Positions 17,206-25,526 of a stretch of 62,902 nucleotides of DNA are shown here, piece by piece. Location: positions 1 to 62,902 of the forward strand of contig JAUHWY010000020.1 in NCBI GenBank assembly GCA_030427255.1. The letters are read 5' to 3'. This DNA comes from Bacteroidia bacterium. GTDB taxonomy: Bacteria; Bacteroidota; Bacteroidia; CAIKAF01. Below the pieces are notes generated by a model. That model was not told the DNA's origin. It saw only the letters and a program-made list of their open reading frames with translations, and searched no databases. Within the stretch, counting starts at the first letter, position 1; each line of letters begins with the position of its first letter. The position numbers and the translations under genes are program-made.

Positions 17206-18390
17206 TTAAAATAAGTTTAAGAAGTGGATGTCGCTCAAATATTTACTTTTCAAAAAGAGTTCGGTCAGGTAAACAGGATAAAGATGGTTTGCCCACCTAC
17301 TATCCTTTCCATAGCAAACAGGATTTCTTTCATTGATTATGTTTGCTGTTATCACATCAACAAGGTCAGATTCCAAGCCATATTCATTCTCATTTTCTGT
17401 GATTAATATCTTCTCAATTTTTACAATCCCCGCAAAAGGGCTTTCCGTATGTTTAGAATCTCTAATTCTAACATACCAAACACTGTATTTGTAATCGCCC
17501 AAATAAGACCATTTGTCACGGTCATGTTGAAACATAAAAGCAGGAGTTCTGTGATATAAAGGCAATTTTGCCAATGCTGCTGCATTGCTTTTTCCACTTC
17601 TGTCTTTGCTAAATTCAGGATTGAAAAGTTTTGAAACTCCAATAACCCAACGGTAATTATTCTTGATTTTGGAAAGTTCTTTATACTCTCCTGTTTTCAT
17701 TGGTTTATATTGTAAGGAACCGTCTTTTAATAAATAGCTGTTTTCATTGAGAAGATTTTTAGCAGTTAGACTGGATACAATTTTCTTTTCACTATCCACC
17801 ATTTCGTCTTGAATTGCAGCAATTCCTAAATGCTCATATTTTAACTCCTTCGTATCTTGATTTGCCTTTGAGGAATAGCTAAGAACATTTGAAAACTTGA
17901 TTCCTGCTCTTTTTACTCTTTCTACGTTGTTTATTTTTTCTTTTAAATTATTGAAGAACAACTCCGTATTTCTTGTTTCAGGGTTTGCTTCTGTAGGAAG
18001 TGAAATAACAAGATTGTTTTCTAATTCTTTACATTTAAATTGATTCGGAGATTGTCTTTCGCAACAGGCGACTCCAATCTGCCCTGCCATAATTGGGAAA
18101 ATTCGTTTGTTGATTTCAATGTCATCTACTTTATATGTTCGCCTTGACCCGTCTAGAAAGTAATTGAACAATGGCTCTGCGTTTGATAGTTGTTTTGCCT
18201 TTTGGGAAATGTCTTTTGTTTGTTTTAATGAGGTATCAGTTTCTCCGTAACGGTCTTTAAGTAAAGTAAAATTTTGAGATTCTTCGTAGTTGATGGTAGG
18301 AACTCGTAATTCCTCGTCAGCACAATACCTGTAGGAATCGTAACAAATTCCGTTTGTAGCATCTTCTAATAGTTTTCGAATATTTCTCAT
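17206..18390 (-). CDS. NurA-like 5'-3' nuclease domain protein
   Basis: 394 residues from the ATG at 18390 (a TTG codon just before it is a less likely start). The NurA pattern is visible: YFLDGSRRTY at about residues 78-87 gives the first catalytic Asp, YLLKDGSLQY at about 219-228 the second, and a conserved C-terminal RWANHLYPVYLTELFLK element. Together with the HerA partner 8 bp downstream this is a NurA-HerA pair. It is the first gene of the four-gene operon. Its leader begins at the attC-like junction at 18651. Confidence 0.75.
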   Translation of the reverse strand: MRNIRKLLEDATNGICYDSYRYCADEELRVPTINYEESQNFTLLKDRYGETDTSLKQTKDISQKAKQLSNAEPLFNYFLDGSRRTYKVDDIEINKRIFPIMAGQIGVACCERQSPNQFKCKELENNLVISLPTEANPETRNTELFFNNLKEKINNVERVKRAGIKFSNVLSYSSKANQDTKELKYEHLGIAAIQDEMVDSEKKIVSSLTAKNLLNENSYLLKDGSLQYKPMKTGEYKELSKIKNNYRWVIGVSKLFNPEFSKDRSGKSNAAALAKLPLYHRTPAFMFQHDRDKWSYLGDYKYSVWYVRIRDSKHTESPFAGIVKIEKILITENENEYGLESDLVDVITANIINERNPVCYGKDSRWANHLYPVYLTELFLKSKYLSDIHFLNLF

Positions 18391-18643
18391 CAAATTAAAA
18401 TCTTCAAATGTAGATAATAGTCTCTGTTAGTGGGGCAAAAAAATGGCTCTTTTGGCTTTGTGAAGCGTAGGCTTGTGTGTCGTGAAAAGCCAAATGTGCC
18501 AATTGAGCGTAGGCAGAAAAAAAAAAATGCGGGTCGGGCAAAAATTAAATCTTTCCGTCTCGGTTCGTTTTCGGTCTTCATTATTTCTTTTTCTTTTGTC
18601 ATTGTCCGTTACTTTGTTTAAGGTCGGTGTCTTTCTACCATTA
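18391..18643 (-). promoter_or_regulatory. Leader of the NurA-HerA-GHKL-radical SAM operon
   Basis: About 250 bp without a credible gene between the attC-like site and the NurA-like start. It is pyrimidine-rich on the plus strand and should hold the operon promoter. I cannot point to a clear -33/-7 pair. Short overlapping frames here have biased, low-complexity translations. Confidence 0.35.
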
Positions 18644-18713
18644 CCCACAACGGTTCGGCTATGTGCCGTGCCGACGTTTAGGAGGCATGGACACATAGCC
18701 TTTGTTGGCTGCA
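18644..18713 (-). repeat. attC-like recombination site (cassette DUF3825 / operon junction)
   Basis: Minus strand, about 70 nt: GCAGCCAAC, then GGCTATGTGTCC..GGCACATAGCC (the CTATGTG/CACATAG arms pair), then GAACCGTTGTGGG. The outer GCAGCCAAC (18704-18712) is the exact reverse complement of GTTGGCTGC, the first bases of the DUF3825 cassette at 19583-19591. This is the signature of a site split across a cassette by attI x attC insertion. Confidence 0.75.
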
Positions 18714-18733
18714 GGATGAATCCTAATTCATAA

Positions 18734-19561
18734 TCATTCTCCACTTGCCTCCGGATTCTCTATCTCTTCTTTATTTAATTGACGAGAAAATTCCTTCCAT
18801 GTATCAATCAACCAAGGAGGTAATTGGTCGTGTCTTTTCACAGCAACCCTTGCATTGGCATATGGCATATGAGGGGCCAATACAGTTCTTACCAATAAAT
18901 TATTTGGGTTTAATTGAATAGGAGCAACTAGATCAGGCATTTCTGCAATATTTTCTCTGCTTCGCAAATAAAGCGGAACGATGTATTGCATCTTGCCATA
19001 GTACCAATATGGTATTTGAAGGTTTCGATTTAAAGACCACTGAATAGCCCCTGCAACTGCACACATTTGTGCCACTGGAGGAGCATCCCTTAAAAACTCT
19101 ACTCTTTCAAAATTATCTCCAAGAATATGATCATGCATCATCACTATTTCTACTCCATTTGGAATTTCGGGTTCATCTGGAGGTTGTGGAGCTGATGGTA
19201 AATCTGGTGCAGATATTTGGGAACCAACAGTCCTTAAATACCAAGGTTGCCTATTCTCTATTTGGTTTCTTTCAATTACCAAATAAATAGGAGTTCCATA
19301 TCTAGTCTGAAGATTGCCTGCTGTTACATACCATTGGTTTTCACCAAGAGTAAATAACCCTTGTTCAATGCTCCATGGGACTTGAACAGCCAAATACTTT
19401 GTTAAGGCAAAATTGTCATTACCCCATTCCTCACTTAATGCAATCGAATTAAGTTGGTCCAATACTTCCTCCGGGGTATAAATGAAATTATGGAACCTGC
19501 TTACCACTCTATTAGTGAAAGGGCTTCCTAATGCATCCAAAAGTTCTTCCTTATCAACCAT
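18734..19561 (-). CDS. DUF3825-like protein, cassette gene
   Basis: 275 residues. The stretch IQWSLNRNLQIPYWYYGKMQYIVPLYLRSRE (about 168-200) and the earlier PWYLRTVGSQ match my recollection of DUF3825, a family of unknown function, sometimes fused to nucleic-acid-related domains. No signal peptide or membrane segment. The gene fills its cassette: 30 bp separate its start from the attI-like junction at 19591, and its stop is 21 bp from the attC-like site. It has no promoter of its own that I can see. Confidence 0.65.
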   Translation of the reverse strand: MVDKEELLDALGSPFTNRVVSRFHNFIYTPEEVLDQLNSIALSEEWGNDNFALTKYLAVQVPWSIEQGLFTLGENQWYVTAGNLQTRYGTPIYLVIERNQIENRQPWYLRTVGSQISAPDLPSAPQPPDEPEIPNGVEIVMMHDHILGDNFERVEFLRDAPPVAQMCAVAGAIQWSLNRNLQIPYWYYGKMQYIVPLYLRSRENIAEMPDLVAPIQLNPNNLLVRTVLAPHMPYANARVAVKRHDQLPPWLIDTWKEFSRQLNKEEIENPEASGE

Positions 19562-19590
19562 TGTTTTATGTTTTTAATTCTTGCAGCCAA

Positions 19591-20058
19591 CTCACTTATA
19601 AGAACCATAAATTAACATCCATCCCACAACCCTCTGCTGCGTTAGTACGACTCCGTTGATATTTATTTTACTAGTGAAATGTACACAAAAAACTCTAAAG
19701 ATCATCAAAAGGACTACGCATTTGTTCCAAAGCGCCTACTCACATGGGTGTAAATCTCTGTCGTGCGTGAGCTCTTGTGACCCAATAGCTCTTGAATGTA
19801 CCACAAATCGGTACTCGCCTCAGGCAAATGCCTCGCATAGCTGTCCATTAGCAAATGAAGCGTTGCTTTCCTGTTGATTGATGTTTAACCCACCGCCCAC
19901 GGTTTCCCCCACACGGAGCTTAAGCGCCCCGGCGTAGGCCAATTAGCCTGCCGCAGTGGGCTGCTCAGCCGCTGCGGGGGTAAGAGCGACCACAGGAAGC
20001 TCCTTGCCCACGCTTAGCGGCGTAGCTGGCCCACAAGGCAGCTAATGGCCGGAGACGG
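19591..20058. repeat. Integron-head repeat family B, copy 1
   Basis: About 470 bp. The first ~100 bp (19591-19694, TAAGAACCATAAATTAACAT..TGTACACAA) is shared with copies at 22308, 35058 and 62602 and stands where attI would be, next to the first cassette. Then comes a tyrosine recombinase C-terminal remnant, then a GC-rich palindromic tail (about 19900-20058) shared only with copy 3. Confidence 0.85.
19695..19880 (-). pseudogene. Tyrosine recombinase (integrase) C-terminal remnant
   Basis: Read on the minus strand the segment gives LHLLMDSYARHLPEAST, then [20 protein letters not shown], then THVSRR. It contains the LGH-x-SS box and the nucleophile Tyr context (TTEIYTH) of XerC/D- and IntI-type recombinases. 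The HxxR box reads HLLM, losing the Arg, and a 2-bp deletion relative to copies 3 and 4 shifts the frame after VSRR. Only about 55 residues remain, so it is inactive. Its direction is the same as the cassette genes after it. Confidence 0.8.
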
Positions 20059-20349
20059 ATGAGGCGCCCTCTACACTGACTTCGCTACTAAATCGGTAGT
20101 GTCTAAAAAAGTGTGTAAAGGGTTTTCTGTAGAGCGATTATTCAATATAAGTAATTAGCTGGTTGTTTAGGCCTCTTAGGGGGGGGCAATTTGCTCCAGT
20201 ACATCCATTGGTACAGTTTCCAGCGATGCACGCCGCCCATCTTTCTGCACATATGGTGAAGCTGAAAAATCCGCTTTACCCATAGCTCTAATGGAAAGCT
20301 TGGCAACTCCCCCGGTGAAGCCTGCCCTGCGCGCAGCCGAAGGGTGCAA
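20059..20349. other. Spacer with IS256-like end and unassigned short frame
   Basis: At 20092-20125 GGTAGTGTCTAAAAAAGTGT resembles an IS256-family terminal repeat; a partial copy is at 22453. No transposase is present. A 61-codon minus-strand frame (20176-20361) starts inside the Fic attC-like palindrome; it matches no family I know and is probably not a gene. Confidence 0.4.
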
Positions 20350-20403
20350 CAGCGGTTTCATTCTAGGCCTTGCAGGCCGAACGAAATCTTAGTTGTTACC
20401 AGC
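20350..20403 (-). repeat. attC-like site after the fic cassette
   Basis: GTTACCAGC on the plus strand (20395-20403) is the reverse complement of GCTGGTAAC at 21622-21630, that is, of the first bases of the fic cassette. The site overlaps the last Fic codons (PAGNN-stop). Inside, TTTCATTC/GAACGAAA and AGGCCT/AGGCC arms form a stem with a bulge. The distal core is degenerate. Confidence 0.55.
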
Positions 20404-21507
20404 TGGCATTCCTATCAGTTCATAACTTGTACTTCTTCCTCCTGCTGATTCTTTTTGTAAGATTCCTTTTTCAATCAAGTCGTTAATGTCCCTAACTGCA
20501 GAATCTTTCGAGCATTTTGCAATTTTTGCCCATTTAGAAGATGTTAACTTTCCGTCAAAACCATCCATTAATTTATTCAATAATTTTCTTTGACGGTCAT
20601 TAATTGCAGTATCTATGTGTTTTTGCCAAAAATCAGCTTTGAATAACACTCTTGTAAGTACTGAATCTGTCGATTTTAGAGCGTTAGTCAAACAATTTAA
20701 GAACCAAGAAATCCATTCGGTTATGTCTAAATTTCCTTTTTGAGTCTTTTCCAATATCTCATAATATTGCTTTCTTTCCAAACTAATCTGTGCTGACATG
20801 CTATAGAAACGTTGATTACTCTTGTCGGACTGGGCAAGAAGCATATCTGTCAATGCTCTAGTTATTCTACCGTTTCCATCTTCAAAGGGGTGAATAGTCA
20901 CAAACCATAAGTGTGCTATCGAAGCTTTAATTACCAAATCAACCTTACTGTTATTAAACCAATCTATAAATCGGGTCATTTCTTTTTCCACCAAATCATA
21001 GTCAGGAGCTTGAAAATGCACTTTTTCTTTTCCCATTGCTCCAGATACAACCTGCATTGGTCCTGTAGTATCTTTTCTCCAGTCTGCTACCGTAATTTTG
21101 TACATTCCACTTCTTCCAGTCGGAAATAAGGCAGCATGCCAATCAAAAAGTCTATCAGCTGTTAAAGGCTCAAAGCATCTTTGAGTTGCGTCAAGCATCA
21201 TTTCAACTATTCCTTCTACATTCCTGTCAGATTCAACTGCTCCCGCTATTTCCATTCCTAATCTGCGAGCAATTGATGAACGCACTTGGTCTGGATTAAG
21301 AAATTCACCCTCAATCTCAGATGATTTTAATACATCAAGAGTCAGCGTATCAAGTAGTGCCTCATTTCTCAAATCGAAACCTAATGTTTCCATTTTTCCA
21401 ATAAGTCTGCCCTGTAAATTTCTTGCCTCACTTAATATTTCCAAGAAATCATTACTGTTCCAAGTAAATGCTGGCCAATTGTCTTTTTGATGTATAAAAG
21501 TTTCCAT
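20389..21507 (-). CDS. Fic family protein with DUF4172-type N-terminus
   Basis: 372 residues from the ATG at 21507 (METFIHQKDNWPAFTW, the usual DUF4172 start; two in-frame ATGs lie upstream). An inhibitory helix motif SSEIEG is at about 62-67. The Fic core motif HPFEDGNGR at about 206-214 is complete with catalytic His. A C-terminal winged-helix-like part (SSKWAKIAKCSKDSAVRDINDLIEKGIL) follows. Fic enzymes AMPylate or otherwise modify proteins from ATP; the inhibitory helix keeps them self-restrained. The target is unknown. The gene is a cassette: its 3' end runs into an attC-like site. Confidence 0.9.
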   Translation of the reverse strand: METFIHQKDNWPAFTWNSNDFLEILSEARNLQGRLIGKMETLGFDLRNEALLDTLTLDVLKSSEIEGEFLNPDQVRSSIARRLGMEIAGAVESDRNVEGIVEMMLDATQRCFEPLTADRLFDWHAALFPTGRSGMYKITVADWRKDTTGPMQVVSGAMGKEKVHFQAPDYDLVEKEMTRFIDWFNNSKVDLVIKASIAHLWFVTIHPFEDGNGRITRALTDMLLAQSDKSNQRFYSMSAQISLERKQYYEILEKTQKGNLDITEWISWFLNCLTNALKSTDSVLTRVLFKADFWQKHIDTAINDRQRKLLNKLMDGFDGKLTSSKWAKIAKCSKDSAVRDINDLIEKGILQKESAGGRSTSYELIGMPAGNN

Positions 21508-21621
21508 TCGATGCATTTTTCGCAACGAAAATAATCTTTATTCGTAGCAAATCAAAATTAATCGTTGCACAATCTGCATTAAATGCCCTCGTTATTCGTT
21601 GCACTGTCGTTTCTTCTGCTT

Positions 21622-21755
21622 GCTGGTAACGGTTTGGCTATGGCTTGTAGCGGTTTTGAAGCACTTTCCTGTCCACCTAAACCAAAGCTGGCTACGCAGC
21701 GAAAACCTTTCTGGTGGCCGTTCACCCGCCATAAGCTATATGCGTTGTTGTGGTG
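21622..21755 (-). repeat. attC-like site between the membrane-protein and fic cassettes
   Basis: About 134 nt, long like a VCR. The outer plus-strand GTTGTGGTG (21747-21755) is the reverse complement of CACCACAAC at 22299-22307, the start of the preceding cassette. Inner arms GGCTATGGC and GCCATAAGC plus GGTTTT/AAAACC pair imperfectly. The other end, GCTGGTAAC|CGTT style, starts the fic cassette. Confidence 0.7.
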
Positions 21756-21775
21756 TCGTTTTTTTTCATTTTTCT

Positions 21776-22285
21776 TCACGGAAATTTCAGTCCGAGTTCA
21801 TTTACTTCTTTGTCTACTCTCACCCATTCAACTCTTTTGTCAATGTCCTTTTCTACGGGACTAACTATCATAAACAAGTCAGTCAGGTAAATTACTTCAA
21901 CAGTTCGTTTGTTGTACCCTAAGGCTCCAACGTCTTGCATTTGAAATTCAACTTTCTTAAAGGTCAAATGTCCATTTTGATAAATTACCTTTTGAGTTCT
22001 CCAAGCGGATGCAGAAAATGCAATTTTTAAAGGTCCGATTATTAAAATTCCAATTAAAGTCAATGTCGGAATTGTCGAGCCGATTATTTTCCATTTTCTT
22101 GTTTTAAAAGTCCATAGATTCCAAATCAAGGTCAGAGGAGCCAACATCATAATTCCAAAATAGGTAAATGATTTTATCGCTTGGCTTTTAATCTCGAATG
22201 AAGTTAGTCCGTCAAGGGCAAAGAGCAGAATTGTCAGAATGAAAATTCCATTCAATATTGGCGATATGTACTTCTTAATCGTCAT
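21776..22285 (-). CDS. Small membrane protein, cassette gene
   Basis: 169 residues, not recognised. Three to four hydrophobic segments: about 8-28 (ILNGIFILTILLFALDGLT), 38-58 (SFTYFGIMMLAPLTLIWNL) and 70-90 (IGSTIPTLTLIGILIIGPL). A charged C-terminal half (about 95-169) contains KKVEFQMQDVGALGYNKRTVEVIYLTD. It probably sits in the inner membrane. The start is 22 bp from the attI-like junction of head copy 2 and the stop lies 20 bp from the attC-like site. Confidence 0.65.
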   Translation of the reverse strand: MTIKKYISPILNGIFILTILLFALDGLTSFEIKSQAIKSFTYFGIMMLAPLTLIWNLWTFKTRKWKIIGSTIPTLTLIGILIIGPLKIAFSASAWRTQKVIYQNGHLTFKKVEFQMQDVGALGYNKRTVEVIYLTDLFMIVSPVEKDIDKRVEWVRVDKEVNELGLKFP

Positions 22286-22307
22286 TTTTTTTCAAATGCA
22301 CCACAAC

Positions 22308-22416
22308 TTACTTATAAGAACCATAAATTAACATCCATCCCACAACCCTCTGCTGCGTTAGTACGACTCCGTTGATGTTTATTCTACTTGTGAAATGTAC
22401 ACAAAAAACTCTAAAG
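22308..22416. repeat. Integron-head repeat family B, copy 2 (truncated)
   Basis: Carries the shared ~100-bp attI-like segment up to CTCTAAAG, the recombinase stop region, and is then cut by TGTAGTGGTCAGCCAAAACT at 22417, an IS3-type end. No recombinase sequence is left. Confidence 0.85.
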
Positions 22417-22823
22417 TGTAGTGGTCAGCCAAAACTAGACAACAAAATCCGGTAGTGTCTAAAAAGAGTCTGGAAACAGAGGAGAGCATTTATCCCATAG
22501 CTTCCAAAAACTCCAAAGAGTGGCCCTCCCGATGCTCCATGCCGGCCCTTTGCCTGCACTTCGATCGGGACCTGCGGCCCGGCCCTTCCCCAACCCATAA
22601 AATCTAAAAACTCCAAAGAGTGGCCCTCCGGACCCACCGGAGGCCTCCTGACGCTTTGGTCAGGACTAAAAGCGCCCGCAGCAGCCGGTACTGAGTGGCA
22701 GGCCGAGGAGGCGGTCCCCTTTTCGGGAAAGCCTCCACAGGCTGCCACGAAATGCCGGGTGCAAGGGAGGCCGCAGGCAAGGGCCGGATAGATTCCATAT
22801 ACCTTCCTTGGAACCTGGGCCCG
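22417..22823. repeat. IS scars and GC-rich palindromic repeats
   Basis: An IS3-like end (22417-22445) runs directly into an IS256-like end (GGTAGTGTCTAAAAAG at 22453), nested scars without transposases. A 25-bp block including CTCCAAAGAGTGGCCCTCC occurs twice (22510 and 22610). The rest is GC-rich repeat sequence with no credible gene; a long minus-strand frame spanning this region and preA is a shadow. Confidence 0.5.
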
Positions 22824-22850
22824 CAAAAAAAAGCCACCCGAAGGTGGCTT
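22824..22850 (-). terminator. Terminator of the pyrimidine-degradation operon
   Basis: On the minus strand AAGCCACC-TTCG-GGTGGCTT is followed by a run of eight T. It lies 6 bp after the preA stop codon. Confidence 0.85.
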
Positions 22851-22855
22851 GCCAT

Positions 22856-24220
22856 TTATTTGTTGCGGATTCCGGAGCGGTCTTTGCGTCGCGTTTTTAG
22901 CGCGTCCGCCGGTGGTGGCACAAAGTGGCCTACCCCACCGCCTCTTTGGTCGTTGAAGCTGCTGGGCGCATTTCCGGCTAAGGTTCGCTCTTCCCAGGAT
23001 TCGAAGCGGCTGCCGTCGTCGCGGCGCTCCATGGTTATGCAATCTTCTACCGGACAAACCAAGGAGCATAGGTTGCACCCTACGCAATTCTCCTCAATAA
23101 TTTCGGGTACCCTGGATCCGTTTTCAGGCAAGGCAATGGCCTGATGCGCTCCATCGTCACAGGCAATATGGCAAAGGTCACAGCCTATGCACTTGTCTGC
23201 GTTGATGCTGGCCACTACTTTGTAATGGAGGTTCAGGTTTTTCCATTCCAATACATTGGGCACGGCTTTTCCGGCAAAGTCATAAATGGTTTGGTAGCCT
23301 TTGTCGGACATGAATTGCCTTAGGCCGGCTTCCATTTCGCGCACGATGCCAAATCCATAGTGCATAACGGCGGTACAGACCTGCACGGAGGTAGCGCCCA
23401 AGAGGATAAATTCCACTACATCGCGCCAGGTTTCGATTCCGCCAATGCCCGAAATGGGTGTTTTTTGGATGTCGGGATGGCCCGCCAACTCTTTAAGCAT
23501 ATGCAAGGCAATGGGCTTTACGGCCGGTCCACAGTAGCCGCCATTGGTTCCTTTTCCATCCACCACCGGATAAGGCGCATAGGTATCCAAATCGATACCC
23601 ACAATGCTTTTGATGGTATTGATGAGCGATAAGGCGTCGGTTCCACCGGATACGGCCGCCAATGCCGGTTCGCGAATGTCGGATATGTTTGGCGTTAGCT
23701 TGGTAATCACCGGAATGTTGGAGGCTTCCATTACCCATTGTACAATGGTATTTAGGACTTCGGGCTCCTGACCAACCGCAGAACCCATGCCACGCTCACA
23801 CATTCCGTGAGGACAGCCGAAATTGAGTTCAATGCCATCGGCTCCTGCGTTCTCTACGTCCTTAATGATTTGTTGCCATTCGGCTTTGGACTCTACCATT
23901 AAGGAGGCAATTACTGCATGGTCGGGGAAATATTTTTTGACTTCCTCAATCTCCTTTAGGTTGTCGGCCAGTGGACGATCGGTAATCAGCTCAATGTTGT
24001 TGAGTCCGGCCATGCGCGTATCGCGGTAATTGGTGGACCCATAGCGGCTGGAGACATTCACGACGGGTACGCCGAGGGTTTTCCACACGGCCCCACCCCA
24101 ACCTGCGTCAAAGGCTTTCATGACCTGATATCCGGAGTTTGTAGGTGGTGCTGAGGCCAGCCAAAACGGGTTTGGTGACTTTATTCCGGCAAAATTTATC
24201 GAAAGATCTGTTTTGTTCAT
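22856..24220 (-). CDS. preA: NAD-dependent dihydropyrimidine dehydrogenase, PreA subunit
   Basis: 454 residues. An FMN TIM-barrel dihydroorotate-dehydrogenase-like domain (about 1-310; NFGCPHGMCERGMG, then GTNGGYCGPAVKPIAL) is followed by a ferredoxin domain with two 4Fe-4S motifs (CIGCDLCHIAC and CVGCNLCSLVCPVEDC). With PreT it reduces uracil or thymine to the 5,6-dihydro form using NAD(P)H, the first step of reductive pyrimidine degradation. It overlaps preT by 4 bp and is last in the seven-gene operon. The tail after the second cluster is about 55 residues, Arg- and Gly-rich. Confidence 0.95.
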   Translation of the reverse strand: MNKTDLSINFAGIKSPNPFWLASAPPTNSGYQVMKAFDAGWGGAVWKTLGVPVVNVSSRYGSTNYRDTRMAGLNNIELITDRPLADNLKEIEEVKKYFPDHAVIASLMVESKAEWQQIIKDVENAGADGIELNFGCPHGMCERGMGSAVGQEPEVLNTIVQWVMEASNIPVITKLTPNISDIREPALAAVSGGTDALSLINTIKSIVGIDLDTYAPYPVVDGKGTNGGYCGPAVKPIALHMLKELAGHPDIQKTPISGIGGIETWRDVVEFILLGATSVQVCTAVMHYGFGIVREMEAGLRQFMSDKGYQTIYDFAGKAVPNVLEWKNLNLHYKVVASINADKCIGCDLCHIACDDGAHQAIALPENGSRVPEIIEENCVGCNLCSLVCPVEDCITMERRDDGSRFESWEERTLAGNAPSSFNDQRGGGVGHFVPPPADALKTRRKDRSGIRNK

Positions 24221-25518
24221 ACCGTTTTATTTTGGATAAATTGATGGATACCCAAGGCCGCCTTTTTTCCTTCGTAAGCCGCGTTGACTACTTCGGCGCC
24301 TCCGTTTACGGCATCCCCACCTGCAAAGAAATTTGGGGCTGAGGTTTGGTAGCTCTCGTTCACTTCAATTCGACCCTTAGCATCCAGCGTGATTTCGGGA
24401 AGCATTTCCATGAATTTGCCTTGTTTTGCTTGTCCGGTGGCTTTAATCACTAAATCGCATTCTATTTCGAAGGTGCTGCCGTCGGTCTTTTTGAATTGGA
24501 CTGCGGTGGCTTTTTCCTTGCCTAAAATGGCTAAGGGCGAAGCTTCGAACACTCCTTTGACCCCGGCAGACAAGGCCGTTGCATATTCGAAATCGTAGGC
24601 TCCCATATCTTGTTTGGTACGCCGGTAGACCAAATACACTTGCTCGGCACCCATTCTAGCGCTTTCTGAAGCGGCATCCATGGCTGTGTTGCCACCGCCA
24701 ATCACCACTACCCTATCGGGAATCCTCATGGAATGCTTGGTCATGCGGAGCTCTTCTACAAATTCAACCGCACCTACCACTCCGGGAAGGTCCTCTCCGG
24801 GAATCCCAAGCCAAGCGGTAGCTCCTAAACCAAGGCCAAGAAAAACAGCCTCATAGTTATCGGTAATCTCCTTGAGTTTTTCAGGACTATCGATGGGAGC
24901 GCGGAAATGGATTTTAAAACCCAGTTGGTTTTGGAGGTAGTCCATTTCGCGCAAGGCCTCTTCGTTGGTGATTTTGTAAGGCGCCGTTCCATAAACGGTA
25001 AGCCCTGAGGGCTTGTCTTTGGCTTCAAAAATATGGACATCGTATCCTAAGACCCGAAGTTCGCAGGCGGTAGCAATCCCTGCGGGTCCGGCGCCAATAA
25101 TGGCTACTTTATGGCCATTGTCGGGTCCCGGAGCAAACAAGGTTTTGTTGCTTTGCATAACGGCTTCGGTAGCATAGTTTTGCAACCTTCCGATATCGAT
25201 AGGCTTGATGTCTTGGTGGTTGTATACACAGGCACCTTCGCAAAGTTCTTGGGTTGGGCACACCTTTCCACAGGCGTTGCCAAACCAATTGGCTTCGTAA
25301 ATGGTGCGGGCTGCTCCTTCTACATTTCCGGTGTGGATTTGTTTGATAAACAAGGGGATATCGATGTGTGTTGGACAAGCGTCCATACAAGGAGCATCGT
25401 AGCAATAAAGGCAACGAGAGCTTTCGTAAAAAGCCTCCGATTTATTCATGAGCGGCTTTTTAGCCGGGAAGTTTTCGAGGAAGTCGCTTTCGGACTCCGG
25501 ACGTTTAAATTCAGCCAT
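24217..25518 (-). CDS. preT: Dihydropyrimidine dehydrogenase, PreT subunit (NAD(P)H:FAD)
   Basis: 433 residues related to the small subunit of glutamate synthase. The N-terminal Fe-S domain shows CLYCYDAPCMDACPTHIDIP and CGKVCPTQELCEGACV (about 36-105). Then come an FAD site (VAIIGAGPAGIATACELRVLGY, about 135) and an NAD(P)H site (VVVIGGGNTAMDAASES, about 265). It passes electrons from NAD(P)H to PreA. The stop is shared in a 4-bp overlap with preA; the upstream beta-ureidopropionase ends 8 bp before its start. Confidence 0.95.
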   Translation of the reverse strand: MAEFKRPESESDFLENFPAKKPLMNKSEAFYESSRCLYCYDAPCMDACPTHIDIPLFIKQIHTGNVEGAARTIYEANWFGNACGKVCPTQELCEGACVYNHQDIKPIDIGRLQNYATEAVMQSNKTLFAPGPDNGHKVAIIGAGPAGIATACELRVLGYDVHIFEAKDKPSGLTVYGTAPYKITNEEALREMDYLQNQLGFKIHFRAPIDSPEKLKEITDNYEAVFLGLGLGATAWLGIPGEDLPGVVGAVEFVEELRMTKHSMRIPDRVVVIGGGNTAMDAASESARMGAEQVYLVYRRTKQDMGAYDFEYATALSAGVKGVFEASPLAILGKEKATAVQFKKTDGSTFEIECDLVIKATGQAKQGKFMEMLPEITLDAKGRIEVNESYQTSAPNFFAGGDAVNGGAEVVNAAYEGKKAALGIHQFIQNKTV

Positions 25519-25526
25519 ACCAGAAA

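Noticed and set aside
20176-20361. 61-residue minus-strand gene
   Set aside because: It begins inside an attC-like stem, overlaps an IS-scarred stretch and matches no family I know.
22425-23087. 220-residue minus-strand frame
   Set aside because: It overlaps preA in another frame and crosses GC-rich repeats and IS scars; its composition is Arg/Gly/Pro-rich without any domain.
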